From Gnetum montanum (lineage: Eukaryota > Streptophyta > Gnetopsida > Gnetales > Gnetaceae), in NCBI GenBank assembly GCA_015680685.1, contig MNCI01003795.1, positions 247,693 to 311,692 of the forward strand: DNA of 64,000 nucleotides, in the 5' to 3' direction. Within the stretch, counting starts at the first letter, position 1. Every line of letters starts with the position of its first letter. The notes below the pieces were generated by a model, which was given only the letters and a program-made list of their open reading frames with translations, was not told the origin of the DNA and ran no database searches. Both the position numbers and the translations under genes were made by a program. Shown piece after piece: positions 22,714-34,672 of the stretch.

Positions 22714-24302
22714 CCATTTTAGGCCCTCATTTTTTAAAATTTTTTTGTTTTACACATTTTTGTTTTACACATTTTTCAAACTTTTCTTATTTTTGTTTTG
22801 CACCATCGTTCATATTTTTACTATTTCTTTGTTTGCTTGATTTACTTTTATTCATCATTGAATAAGTGCTCATGATGGTGGATTGAATTATATCATATTG
22901 ATTACTAATGTTTGGTTTTTACCTTTGAATTATGATGCTGATATTAAGGTATGGTTCTTTTGGTAAAACAGGTAATGAGTCCACACCGTCCACTCATCCA
23001 TACAACTCTATGGTTTCCTTTGGCTTGGAACTATACAATACCATTTTTCTAAGTAAATTTATTAATGAATTGGTGGCTGGGTACTTTTCAAACCAAGGAA
23101 AGACTCAAAGGATGAAGAGGGTGTGACTTCAAGGGGATTCGATACATTGGTGTTGGCCATTCTCTTGGGTGCTTACATGCTTTTTCTTGGGTTTTCTATC
23201 ATTCTGACATTGTTCAAATATCAGGAAGCTGAGTGAATAAAAATAAGTCTTTGCATGATGTGGTTCTCATGCATAAACATAAAAAAGAAGAGAAAAGTGA
23301 GAATTCAAAGCACACCCCTTAGACATAATAAAGTAATATGGGCTACAAGCATTAGTTATGGAATTAGAAAGACATGTTACCCATGCCTGAATGTTTCCTC
23401 TAACTAATGCCCTTTCTCGCTTCCTACTTCTCCATCTCACTCTCCTTGGAATGGTGGTCACTCTTTGTGGAAGCATTCTTGTTGATTTAAGAGGATGGAT
23501 TGGCTAAGTGTATTGATTTGAGGTCACTGAATGTGGTTGGTTTGAGTCTGGATTTGGGGTGAGTTCTACTTAGTTATCTTAACCATGAAATACACAAGGG
23601 GCTTTACACAACCTTGTTCTTGGGATTCCATTCCATTCCCTCCTCTCCATCTTTCTTCCCATTTTCCACCTCATTGCCTATTTTATCATTAGTTTGTTCT
23701 GGGTTAATGCATTATTTTTCTTTGGTGAATTCTTGTGGGTAAGTTTTTAACTATTGCTTCCAAATGATATTCCTAGAGCCTATGGACTCTTTGGTTTGTG
23801 GGTTTGTCAGGGCATAGAATGTATGACTTGCTTTGGGGAGGACCCACTGGCATTCCTTTTTGGTGCAAGTGTTAAATTCCTTTCCTTAAACATTTCCTAC
23901 AATCAATAATCTCTTGTTTCATCCCCATCCATGACATCCATTTTATTGGTGTTGCCATTGTTATTTTTTCCCATATTTCTTGTTCCTCATATTTTTCCAT
24001 CTTATAGCTACCGGATGTTCGCTCTTAGTCGTGGGCCCTAGCACAAATTTTTCAATTTTTTTCATTTTACTAATTACCAAACCTCTACACCTTGGGTAGT
24101 TGCCAGTGATAAATCTCCAAACCAATTTCTACCATAACCACAACTTAGCCATTGTGCTTCATATCGAGGCAAAGTATCAACTGCATTGTGGATTATCTAT
24201 CCTTGTTCATTTGTAATTGTGTTGTGTGTGCATATGAAGATCATACAAACAATGGATTGGGCTTGGAGGAAGCACTCAAGATGGACTGGAACTGGAGCAT
24301 TT
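22714..24302 (+). other. 3' non-coding internal region of element B
   Basis: No coding signal is seen. It opens with a T-rich tract (22728-22860). It shares with A, C and D the blocks GTGTGACTTCAAGGGGATTC (23121-23140) and CTTTGGGGAGGACCCACTGG (23831-23850). The sequence before the N gap (TTCGCTCTTAGTCGTGGGCC, 24016-24035) is matched in D near 47350. Confidence 0.7.
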
Positions 24303-25077
24303 NNNNNNNNNNNNNNNNNNNNNNNNNNNNNNNNNNNNNNNNNNNNNNNNNNNNNNNNNNNNNNNNNNNNNNNNNNNNNNNNNNNNNNNNNNNNNNNNNN
24401 NNNNNNNNNNNNNNNNNNNNNNNNNNNNNNNNNNNNNNNNNNNNNNNNNNNNNNNNNNNNNNNNNNNNNNNNNNNNNNNNNNNNNNNNNNNNNNNNNNNN
24501 NNNNNNNNNNNNNNNNNNNNNNNNNNNNNNNNNNNNNNNNNNNNNNNNNNNNNNNNNNNNNNNNNNNNNNNNNNNNNNNNNNNNNNNNNNNNNNNNNNNN
24601 NNNNNNNNNNNNNNNNNNNNNNNNNNNNNNNNNNNNNNNNNNNNNNNNNNNNNNNNNNNNNNNNNNNNNNNNNNNNNNNNNNNNNNNNNNNNNNNNNNNN
24701 NNNNNNNNNNNNNNNNNNNNNNNNNNNNNNNNNNNNNNNNNNNNNNNNNNNNNNNNNNNNNNNNNNNNNNNNNNNNNNNNNNNNNNNNNNNNNNNNNNNN
24801 NNNNNNNNNNNNNNNNNNNNNNNNNNNNNNNNNNNNNNNNNNNNNNNNNNNNNNNNNNNNNNNNNNNNNNNNNNNNNNNNNNNNNNNNNNNNNNNNNNNN
24901 NNNNNNNNNNNNNNNNNNNNNNNNNNNNNNNNNNNNNNNNNNNNNNNNNNNNNNNNNNNNNNNNNNNNNNNNNNNNNNNNNNNNNNNNNNNNNNNNNNNN
25001 NNNNNNNNNNNNNNNNNNNNNNNNNNNNNNNNNNNNNNNNNNNNNNNNNNNNNNNNNNNNNNNNNNNNNNNNNNNNN
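24303..25077. other. Assembly gap of 775 N
   Basis: All bases are N. By comparison with the 5' LTR, about 676 bases of the 3' LTR (including a second 34-bp array) and the last internal bases of element B should lie here. Long 'open' frames across the gap are artefacts. Confidence 0.95.
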
Positions 25078-25344
25078 TAGGTAAGATAAATTAGTCACTT
25101 AGTTATCTCTCTTCTCCCTTATTAGCATAGGACATAAAAACATAAAAGATATAAAAATCATATGCCTCAAGCTTACTTAACCATACAATCATGACATACA
25201 AGTAAGTTTGGGAAAATAATGATCAACCAACCTGTCCTTGTTCCACAAAGGTGCATAAGCACTTAGTCCTTGGAATTCGATTGGATCATGCATGAAATGC
25301 TCATATTCATATGGTTGAGCATAGGGGTACCTCACCGCTCATCA
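25078..25344 (+). repeat. 3' LTR of element B, right part
   Basis: The 267 bases match 16074-16341 with about 14 differences, several of them clustered near 25285-25305. It ends CTCATCA at the TAATG duplication. Confidence 0.9.
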
Positions 25345-25349
25345 TAATG
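25345..25349. repeat. Right target-site duplication of element B (TAATG)
   Basis: Exact match to 15394-15398, directly after the CTCATCA end of the 3' LTR. Confidence 0.88.
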
Positions 25350-25449
25350 CTTTGAAGAAGTTAATAGTTAATACCAAGTGCATAATCTTATTTTTAAAGA
25401 TATGATGTTGCAACACGATGGTCATCATGGATGATGACTAGTAGTATAA

Positions 25450-26805
25450 TTTCACCTTGCCTCACACCTTAGATTCTAGCCATGACTTTTTAGAAATTTT
25501 TAATTTTTTTCATCTTATTGTTTGAATTTATCAAGGTCAAGTTTTTATTCTTTAAAAATGACATATCTTGAAATATACCATTTTATTTCTTATGGATCAT
25601 AACATTGGTATCCACTTATTTTGGAATGGTAGTTCAAAAAATGCACTTTCTTCCTCTATCATCTAACTTATATAATAATTCATTTGGTATTTTCATGTAA
25701 TAAATATATCCAAATACTTTCATGTGAGATAAGTTTGGAACTTTTCCATAAAGAAGATGATATGTAGTTTTCTCCTTACTTGAGGCAGTAATATGCCTAT
25801 TTAGAATTTACGCTAAAACATGTAAAGCTTCATTTCAAAATTGATGTGAAAGTGAAGCATACTAGACAATTTTTATATGACTTAATTTTTTCATTAAATA
25901 GTAGCATTACTATGTATAAAATATCCACAAGTTTTATGCTTTTCAATTCCATGCTTAATGCAAAATTTTTTAAATTTTTGATTGACAAATTTACCTCCTC
26001 TATTTTGTCTTATAGCCTTAATCTTGAGATTTAATCTATTTACTCTCAAATATGTGAAATTTTAAAAGATGCTATAAGTTTCATCTTTAGAATGTAAAGA
26101 ATATGTCCATACATACCTTCTGTAATAATTAATAATAACAAAGATATATTTGTTCCTAGGGTAGATATTACATCTACCAAATCCAGATGAAGAAGCTTAA
26201 GAGTTCTTTACTTCCATTGAATTTGAGTGTTATGAGGCAAGGCTTCTTGCTTTCCTTTAAGGCATATTTCACATAATTCTTATGGTATTTCCAAACATTT
26301 TACTCTAATGGCTGCATCATTCTTAATTAACTTCTCAATGCTGAAATAGGAGACATGACCTAACCTTCAATAGCATAATTCTGAGAGAAATAAATGAGAT
26401 GAATTTGATTGATAAATCTAGGAATATAAGGTCTTAGTACCTTTAGAAGATTTTTCTTTCAATCAATAAATGTGATTATTTCATCTCTTTAATTTTACAA
26501 TAAGATAATTACCATTGAAAATAATACACTTGCTTTCATCTACTAACAATCTAACTAACTAATAATAATAAACTTGATTGTTAAGAAATATATTAAACAC
26601 CATTCACAATGATTTTTTGGCCATTAGAAAGTGTAAGTAAGACATTACAAATTTCTTCTATATTTACACTTGTACCATCTCCTACTTTAAAGCTTCCAAG
26701 ATAATTATTTGAAGTATAACTAATAAAATTATCCTTGAATGGGATCATATGATTTGAATAATCACTATCTTTTATCCATGTATGAGGAGTAACTCCTTTG
26801 ATCAT
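25450..26805 (-). pseudogene. Ty1/copia protease-integrase remnant
   Basis: On the minus strand 26805-26593 reads as the copia protease start (WIKDSDYSNHM, then NNYLGSFKVGDG), with the catalytic DSG changed to DSD. Then come CEICLKGKQEALPHNT (about 26265-26220, gag-pre-integrase), LLHLDLVDV (integrase start, family LLHMDL), and IKAIRQNRGGKFVNQKFKKFC (about 26010-25950, family SDxGGEF), with the Asp replaced. A YDPXEIKWYISRYVIFKE stretch near 25560-25520 is the linker ahead of RT. RT itself is not seen left of 25450, nor across element B. Heavily broken; SIRE or related lineage likely. Confidence 0.7.
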
Positions 26806-27514
26806 TTAATACACACTAAAATTAGTGTTTGGATATTTACCAATTAAATGATCTTGTGACTCTTAAGAATTTATTTGGGGCTAAGGAAATTTCCATTATA
26901 ACCCAGAATGGTAAGGAGAAAATCATAAAATTAAGTTCCTCAAAGAAATCTCTAATTGATCAAGACATCACTAATGTCCTCCAAGTTGATATTAAAACCT
27001 TTGTGTGATCTTACGAGGATATGCCTATACTCAATCCATGCCAAGTTCAACCATTTCCACCTTAGACAATGTTATGTATAATATTAACTTGTTTTCTCTT
27101 AGATTTTACTTTCCTTTGTTCATAGGTTTGGATAAATGATTGATGTTGACAATGCTAGTGACTTATAACAAATGAGCCTACATGACCTCATATATTTTTT
27201 TTTGGCATCTCAAAATACTAGGAACTATGTATGAATTTGTAAAGTAAGATGCGAAGTTCTCATGTTCTACTAGTTGAATCTAATGATGGTCTATATTTAG
27301 TTGCAACCTCATGTAACCTCTTGCAATCATATGCATTCTTTGACTGGTTTTCTTGTCCTCCTAGAGTTATGTTTGCAAGATGATCCTAGAGTCATCATAG
27401 AGGTGTGACTCATCAAAATGGTGAGTTACCACATGATCTCAACATACAAAATATAACTACCTAGTTCAACCTTGCCAACAGTGCTTGCCTCATATCACTT
27501 TGATTACCTTTTCT

Positions 27515-27626
27515 GAGCCATAATCCTGTAATCAAATTTTAGCCCTTCTTAGTTGCTAATAATGAAAACTAAGCCATAACCTTGTAATCAAATTTTAGCC
27601 CTTCTTACCTTGATAACAATGAAAAC
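27515..27626 (+). repeat. Two tandem copies of a ~56-bp unit
   Basis: AGCCATAA.C.TGTAATC followed by AAATTTTAGCCCTTCTTA and ending in AATGAAAAC occurs at 27516-27569 and again at 27572-27626. Confidence 0.85.
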
Positions 27627-28495
27627 CTATGTTTGACATTCATGCACCATGGCCATGTGACATCCTTAACATGTTCTATCAAAAATTCATTGAATTTGCA
27701 AATACTTCATTTAGCTAGAAAACAAAAATTTAGCCTTGGCATCAAAACCCAATGAAGGTTATATTCTTTCAATAAAAAATAAAAGGAAAAGGAAAGTGCC
27801 AAGAAAGCTAAGAGGCCAATGTAGCCTAAAGTTAAGTAAATAAATGACTCTTGAAAAAATAGAGAGAGATAAGTGGCCAAAGAAGCCCAAGAAGAAATTT
27901 TGGTTCCTCTAAATGTCATCAAGTAACTAGCAGTCCAAGCATAAAGCATGAAGACCTCCTCATTTGGCAAACATGTTACCGCTATGCTAGAGCCATGATG
28001 TCAACACATTTGGAATTCTTTGTTAGTGCATATGACCATTCTCTAGTAATCAACATAGCCATTACCTCATCCCAAATTCCTATCATTCCATTATGGCCTT
28101 TTTTCGCTGTTGTGAGCACTCTTGACATGATTCAATAGCTACAAAATCAAGTGTGGAGAGGGAGCATAGGTGATGAATTCATAGTGGTTTTTTGCATTCT
28201 TTGTTGATGTTTCTTAGCTTAATCTTTCAAACATCAACAAAGAGGGACTAATGGAACATCTCAAGAAAAATCCATGTTATAAATAAGAAGCTTGGTAATG
28301 AAATTTTTATCATGTAAGTTGATCAAATTTAATAGAAAACATAAATGCCTTTATTTCCCTTAAAAAATATTACCATATGACCTTGTTTTAGCCAAATTCG
28401 AGATTATTTTTTAATATGAAAAAGAGAATTCATGGCTTACCAGCTATGAATTTTGCTATGCTAGCATATGAAAAGAGAAATGTGAAATATGCTAC

Positions 28496-28646
28496 CAAGT
28501 GCAACACAAAAAGTTAGAAACATTAGTGGCTCATATGCTACAGTTTTGCGCCATAAAAATGATCCAAAAACTTTCCAATTGCAACACAAAAAGCAAAAAA
28601 CGCTAGTGACTCATACACTATTGTTTTAGGCCATGAAATTTGTCCA
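28496..28646 (+). repeat. Two diverged copies of a ~70-bp unit, 80 bp apart
   Basis: TGCAACACAAAAAG, then TAGTG.CTCATA, then GCCAT.AAA, then TCCAAA appears at about 28500-28566 and 28580-28646 with scattered differences. Confidence 0.75.
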
Positions 28647-29607
28647 AATACACTATGTAATGGTTTAGAAAGCACATGGAAATGTAATTGATACGAGAGT
28701 ATCAGATTCAAGGTCGATTTATGCTAAATTTAGCACCATTTTTAGGACTTTTCGGTAGATCTTTTCAACACTTAGAGAAGAGCATTTTCTAGCAAAAAGA
28801 GAGATCTATTTTAGTAAGTTAGTAGAGAAATTATTGCATTGCAGATTTTGTAGCCTTTTGTAGCCTTCCTAGTGCTGATTTATGAGAGCAAAGAGATTTT
28901 GTAGTAGCATTTATTATGGAGTAGATTGATTGAATAGACAAGTGCATATTTAAATGTAGAACACACCTTGCTTATTTGCACTAGATCTTACATGATATTT
29001 TTTTAATGTATGGTTGTAAAAGCCTCAATTTGTATACTCTAAACCTTTTTTTACATAATTTTCATAGTATTAAATATAAAGTTTGCATTTTTTTGGGCCA
29101 TATCATTTTCCCTCTCTCTCCATTCTTGGTCCTACACTCAAACACTATTTCATATGCCATAGTTTATTTTCATTTATATCACTTGGTAATAGATATTTCT
29201 AAATCTATATGGGATCATCAAGACCACCTAAGGTGCCCCAAATCATTTTGAGACTCATTGATATTGGGGTTAAAATTGTTCAATATAAATTCTTTTAGAT
29301 TTTCAACATCGATTTCTTTCATCATTATAGGGTAGAAATAGTTAGTGTTAGCTTTCTAACCCTTACTGTGTCATTAGTTACACTACTAGAAGGGTAGAAA
29401 GGTCATTAAGAATTTAGATAATGTAGCTAGATGTTACTAATCAAAAATTAGTTAATGAATTAGTTGGTGAACTAGAATGGTAAGAAGATATATATCAATT
29501 CGTCTTACAACCAAATCATATGACAAAACAACATGGAGAATCATATTCTTGTTTTAATATGGTTTATGATACCCATGAAGAGAAATGACCTAGGAAAGAA
29601 TCCAAGA

Positions 29608-30705
29608 ATGAGAATGAAAGTAGCAAAATATAATGTTCTTGAAAGGTTTCTAACTAGTAAAGGACAACATCTACTATATCCACCATGGACCTTAGATTAA
29701 CATGAATATCTATACTCACACATCTTAGCAATGTTACGAGATTTGGATGCTAATGTCTTGTGCCTATAAGAAGTCTTGCTATGGAAATTGTTATACCAAT
29801 TCCAACTGGACTTGGAAAAAATGGGATATCAAGATATTTACAAGAAAAAATGTTCTTGTAAAAGTTCTTTTTTTGAGTCATACATATTAGCCTATTATAG
29901 AGATTACAAAATGGATGGTTGCACAATCTTTTATAAAGAAGAAAAATTTGAATTGGAATAAAGATTTGAATGGAGATTATAATATATGATTTTGGAAATC
30001 CTATAACTTCAAATCATGGAAAGGAAAGAACAAACAAGGTTCCAGAGAAGTCACATAGCCTTGGCATTAATTCTAAAAATTGAGTTTTTAGGAAGATATA
30101 TATGTATGATCAACAAACATTTAATTACCAAATCAAAAAATCTAGATGTTAGACTCTACCAAGGGGTATACTTAATTAAGAAAATAGAGGATAGTTTAAA
30201 GAATAAGTTATTCCTAACACATATTGATATCAACTTAGTTTCATTCATCCTTTATGGAGACTTTAATGTGAAAGTTGGAAGTAGTATTTATAAATTCTTA
30301 AAATATGAATGTGTAAAGGAATCCTTAGAAGATGAACTAGATTTAAAGAAGATTTTTTCATCAATTCACCATGAAATCCCATTAACTAGTGCATATTATA
30401 CTTACTTCAAATCTTCAATGGATAAATCAAATCCCAAAACTTAGTCATAGATGATGTTGTTGGATAAAATTCATTAAGAACAATAGTTTATCAATTAGAT
30501 TGTCATGACTAATGAAGATGAATCAACAACATTCTTCATTTGATACCCTAGATTATATTTGGTACAATGTATGATTTTTCGAAGATACCATGTTGTCAGA
30601 GTTAAATTCTAAAGAAGAAATTGAGAAAAGAAAGATTAAGCACTTCCACCTCGAACAAGGTCATTTGATCATATACTACTTATGGTGGAACTATACCTAC
30701 TTCCA
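29608..30705 (+). pseudogene. CCR4-type deadenylase (EEP family) pseudogene
   Basis: The conceptual translation follows the exonuclease-endonuclease-phosphatase domain of plant CCR4 proteins, the poly(A)-shortening nuclease of the CCR4-NOT complex. In order: KVAKYNVLERF, LYPPWTLD (family CPPWALSW), HILAMLRDLDANVLCL*EV (family DIVCLQEV, with the Gln codon now a stop), LEKMGYQDIYKKK, DGCTIFYKEEKF, NLDVRLYQ (family LKDVKLWQ), YGDFNVKVGSSIYKFL (GDFNS.PGS), IPLTSAY and SFDHILLM (SSDHI.L). Stops and at least three frame changes disable it. No introns are visible, which suggests a retrocopy. The N-terminal region of the family was not found. CCR4a/b-like is likeliest; other EEP deadenylases are possible. 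Confidence 0.72.
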
Positions 30706-31325
30706 TTAATCCCATGATTGATAAACATCAGGGAGTATTTTAATCTTACTTTTATTTATAATCATCTAATTTTATTAATTTTTTAATTTATATTTTAATT
30801 ATATAAGTAAAATATTTATGGTAATGCAAGTTTGGAATAATAATTTTCCCTACCTTCACATTGATAACCAGATATGAGTTGCACTTTATGTAACCCTAGT
30901 TAGGACTAGTGATTGGTAGTTGATAAATCTTTAATTCATCTCTTATTATTATTTTAAAGAATGAGATAAGAATTTATAAAGTAATATCTAATTTTCCATA
31001 TATCCATGTCATGTATATTTTTTTTGTAGAATAAGATAGAGAACATTAGGATATACAACTTCAAGTCCAAAGGAGAAATCAAATTATTGGAACATAGGAG
31101 CATAAAAGGAGCATTTGAGCTAGAGAGAGATAGTGAACGTGGACTTGTTTGAGGAAGAACATCACCATTTTTAAATGATGCCACTACATGAAAAAGATGG
31201 CATCTCTTCATAACTAATCTTAAGATTAGTGTAACAAGACCTGAAAGACGAGCTGTAATTAAGACCTGAAAGGATGTGTTGTAATAATGAACATGTCTTC
31301 TGAGGTGACCTTTAGGAACTTGACA
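30706..31325. other. Non-coding flank before the copia element
   Basis: AT-rich, with ATTTTAATTA-type phrases near 30780-30820. No coding, RNA or repeat signal that I can support. Confidence 0.4.
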
Positions 31326-31330
31326 TAAGG
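31326..31330. repeat. Left target-site duplication of the copia element (TAAGG)
   Basis: TAAGG lies directly before the TGTTG start of the 5' LTR and again directly after the 3' LTR. Confidence 0.88.
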
Positions 31331-32461
31331 TGTTGACCTTTTGGTATGTTAAAACCTTAAGGAAAATGAAGAACATAGAATGTTGTGGAGTATGATGATT
31401 TGCAAGAGATGAATGAGAGCTTTACTCAAGGGAGCATGGATAAGTATGAAGATGTTAAAGGAAGACTACAATGACTCAAGGGAATATTGATGAGTACAAG
31501 GACTACAAGACAAATGAAGATGTTCTAATGATTGACAAGAAACTAAATCAGCAAGAGGAAGCCTAAGGAATAAAATTTCAAGAGTTGAGAATACATCTCC
31601 AGAAAGCAAAAGATGTCTTGGTCGAAGTAAAGAACATGTAGAGAAGATATCTTCCAAAAATAGGAGACATCTCCTTTTTAATGAAGATGTCTTCATAGAG
31701 ACATCTCCATAGAGATGTTCCACTTTCACGAGTGATGCCTCCCTAGAATTCAAGTTAGTTTTACAAATACGTTTCAATCCTGAAGGAGACATCTACACTA
31801 GCTACTAGATAGTCATTGCATGAATTTCGAGGTGAAATCAGAAATTCTGAGGCTATAAGAAGACTTCATTTTCTTGGATATTGAGTAAGTGTTGTACATG
31901 AACTATTACTATCAAAGCAATCATTGTATATTGTACTTGTGTACCTCATTTATAAAATTATTTGCTCTATTGATTATAGAATTATACTTAGAAGTACAAG
32001 AACATGTAATCTAATTTACATTCTTTTCTTATGTTCTTATTTCTCTCCTATTGCCCAACTAGGGTTGATGTGCTTCTTACGAGAAGGCATCATGGCTAAG
32101 ATTGTTAAGATCTTGTGGGATTGAGTGTTTGTGTAGCATCAAAACACTCTAGAGTGGAGCTCAATTTGTAAAGGTTGTGGGATCCTTGAAAAAACACTCT
32201 AAGCTTATTAGGACCTTGAAGGATTGAGTGGTTTTTTAGTGATGAAACACTATAAAGTGGAGCTTAGAGCTTGTACAGGGTGTGGTTCTCTTCAAATAAC
32301 TTTTTGAGAAACAAAGCCCAGAGGTGTGCAAGCATTCTACCCTCCAAGTGTGGACATACCCAAGTTGGGAAACCCTATAAAATTTGGATGTGATTTTTGT
32401 GGTTGTTTTATATTGATTTGGGAAACTTATTCATCCTCCCCTTCTAAGTTCTCAATCCTCA
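31331..32461 (+). repeat. 5' LTR of the copia element
   Basis: It begins TGTTGACCTTTTGGTATG and ends TCTCAATCCTCA just before the PBS. The U3 region (31590-31800) is packed with AGACATCT/AGATGTCT motifs in both orientations. The R/U5 part has a repeated phrase (GTGGGATC.TTGA..., ACACTCTAGAGTGGAGCT) around 32095-32290. Confidence 0.88.
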
Positions 32462-32463
32462 AG

Positions 32464-32480
32464 TGGTATTGGAGCCTGGT
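32464..32480 (+). promoter_or_regulatory. Primer binding site of the copia element
   Basis: TGGTATTGGAGCCTGGT closely matches the initiator tRNA-Met-complementary site (TGGTATCAGAGCCTGG) usual for plant copia elements. Confidence 0.85.
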
Positions 32481-32516
32481 ACTCTATCTTTTAACATTAA
32501 TTCACAAGAGTGAACT

Positions 32517-34019
32517 ATGGAGGGTACATATTACATAAAGCTGCTAATGTTTAATGAGTTCAACTTTGCCTATTGGAAGAAAAGGATGCAATGTTTTTCT
32601 TGAGTCTCTGAAGTTCAAAGTCTGGGAGTCCATCCTCAAAGGCTACACACCATCCATCGACAGCACAACAATGGCCATTAAGCCTTGAAGCAAATGGACA
32701 CAAGAAGAAAAAGATAAGTTCATGTTTGATTCAAAAGTAAAATGTTTTTTATATTATGCATTGAATAAATGTAAATTTAATAAAGTTGCTAGATATAAAA
32801 TAGCCAAAGAAATTTGGGAAACTTTAGAAGCTACCTATGAGGAAACGTTAATAGTTAAGCAATCTAAACTTTTAGTTTTGAAAAGTAAGTATGATAAGCT
32901 TAAAATGAAAGAAGGTGAGAAAATAAAAGACTATTTCTCAAGGGAAAATGATCTTTGTTGTGGCTATTAGAGGTACTTGTAACGATTCACTTGAAACTGA
33001 TGTCATAATAAAAATGATTAGAAAATTCCAATCAAAATTTATAATTAAGGTCATAGCCATGGAGGAAATTAGAGATTTTTCAATTCTAAAATTCAAAGAG
33101 CTTTAAGGTTATCTTATTGCTTATGAAATGTACCTCATAAGCAAAGGAGTTATTAAGAAAAAACCCATTGCTCTAAAATCTTCTTCTAAGAAAAAAGAAC
33201 CTAATGAGCATGATGAGGGCAGTGAAGAAGAAATAGCTTACTCTTAAAAAGACTACAAAGGATTATGGAAAAAATGAGTAAGAGCTCAAATCAAAAAAGA
33301 TCCAACTAATTCAAAGGTAAAGAAAGAGGTAAAAGTTTTTCAATTTCTAGTTTTAGTTCTTCTTGAATATAATGTTGGATTTACAATTGAAGAGGCCATG
33401 TGGCCTTCAAATGTCCTAGTTATGCTAGGTTGTAAAGAAGAGATAGAAATGATATGGAACCAAAAAAGACCAACTTCTACACTAGATGGAATGATGATGA
33501 AAAAAGTGAAGAAGAGGTGGAGAATGATGCAAAATATTTATAGCTCATCTGTATGGTCCTTGTAGATGATGATGCTAGCACCTTAGATGATGAATTTGAA
33601 AATGAAGAAGAAAGATATGAACCTTTATCTTTTCAAAATATTTGCACAAAGTTGAGTAAGAAAGTAAAAATTAAGGATCAAGACATTTCTTCCTTAAATT
33701 GAAATATTTTAGACCTCACAAAAAAATCTCAAACAGTAGGGTTGAGAATAAAGGACTAACCAAGTCTTATGAGAAAATTAAGGAAGAGCTTATAGATGTA
33801 AAATTTGTGAATGATAGGATAGTTAAATGGAAAGAGTTCCTTCGTATGATATTAGTACAAGGAGGAAGTACACATGATAAGAGTGGGCTAGGATGTTGTA
33901 CACAAAATGAATCTTCTACACCAATTCCATCTCAACCAAATGCTACTCTAAAGAATGAAGAATCAATAGGCAATACATCTCAATCAAGAGTAGCTCCAAA
34001 GCATGCTCATTTTAACTAC
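32517..34019 (+). pseudogene. Copia (SIRE-like) gag, first part, broken
   Basis: The ATG at 32517 opens a copia Gag start (MFNEFNFAYWKKRMQCF, then VWESILKGYTPS; family DG.NY..WK..M). The UBN2-like core follows at 32722-32970: AKEIWETLEATYEET, then KSKYDKLKMKEGEKIKDYF. Stops and frame changes follow. The acidic and coiled-coil region is at 33480-33830. The KWKEFLRMILVQGG and DKSGLGC stretch (33824-33900) matches the conserved DKTGLGY motif near the end of SIRE-type Gag. The ORF is then cut by element C after FNYYNDE. Confidence 0.8.
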
Positions 34020-34024
34020 TATAA
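34020..34024. repeat. Left target-site duplication of element C (TATAA)
   Basis: TATAA precedes the TGATGAG end of element C. The partner at 39704-39708 reads TATAG, one mismatch. Confidence 0.7.
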
Positions 34025-34672
34025 TGATGAGTGACAAGGTATCCCTACACTCAACCATATGAATATGAGTGTTCACGCATGATCCGGTCGAACTCCATAG
34101 ATGGGCTAGTTGTGGTATCTAGATAATTACGTGTTGATCGTAGTTCTCTGTCTTCCCACCTGGACTAGTATTTGCTTTCTCACATATGGTTTAGTCCAGA
34201 GTGAGGTGTATGATGTGGTCCTAGACTAGTGCTACTCCTAGAGGCAATGGAAAGTAACTTTGTTTTAACTAAGAGGAAAAGGGTAAAGAGAGTCTAAGCT
34301 AGCCTAAGTGTGATAAGAATCCATTCTTAATCATCCATACACATCTTGGACCTCATGTACTACATCTGGGATTACCAAGCATATATTACTTGAGTGCTCC
34401 TAGATACGCTATTGGGATACCAAGTAGTCACACTTAAATGCTCATGATTAAGTTATACTCATTTTGCATTTAATAACAGGGATAGTAAATGAAGGGTAAG
34501 AAATATTAATTAAGAAAATAGTAAATAACAATAACAGTAAGTGATTAAAACTAAGTGAATGCCACAATGATGAAGCACTATTGATCTTTATTGTTAATCA
34601 TGTACATGTCCAAGTACATCACACTCAAATAAAGGTTCCATACAATTACAATCATCACACTACAGGCATGCT
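34025..34672 (-). repeat. 3' LTR of element C, U3 truncated
   Basis: It matches 38831-39478 closely up to AGGCATGC, then diverges abruptly into internal sequence. Its first (U3) part and the boundary to the internal region are deleted. Confidence 0.85.

Larger units (their letters stand above)
15399..25344 (+). mobile_element. Element B: full-length Tat/Athila-like Ty3/gypsy element
   Basis: The 5' LTR at 15399-16341, PBS, gag, protease, RT, RNase H, integrase and 3' non-coding region are in canonical gypsy order. The 3' LTR tail reappears at 25078-25344 after an N gap. Perfect TSDs TAATG (15394-15398 and 25345-25349) prove that both visible ends belong to one insertion. From the gag core to the middle of RNase H one frame is used, interrupted by stops. 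There is no chromodomain, and the WGIDFMGP integrase motif and tRNA-Asp-like PBS fit the Tat/Athila branch. By eye the 267 comparable LTR bases differ at roughly 5%. Confidence 0.92.
26806..29607. other. Gene-free AT-rich stretch with two short tandem duplications
   Basis: No recognisable protein. The first few hundred bases may be the decayed gag of the copia remnant on the minus strand. Two local duplications are annotated separately (27515-27626 and 28496-28646). The stretch 28686-28980 has repeated TTTTGTAGCC phrases and could be an old LTR, but no paired copy or TSD was found. Confidence 0.45.

Noticed and set aside
24152-25098. Three long open frames of 285-310 codons on both strands
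   Set aside because: They run across the N gap; only 40-50 codons are real bases. They are artefacts.
27707-27970. 87-codon hydrophobic frame on the minus strand
   Set aside because: Looks like a membrane protein by composition only; Phe/Leu-rich readings are expected from AT-rich DNA, and no family is recognisable.
28686-29000. Possible solo LTR
   Set aside because: Composition and repeated TTTTGTAGCC phrases are suggestive, but no TG/CA ends with a TSD and no partner were found.
30954-31792. Two minus-strand frames of 108-140 codons over the left end of the copia element
   Set aside because: They cross the LTR start at 31331 or read the LTR antisense; no protein similarity.
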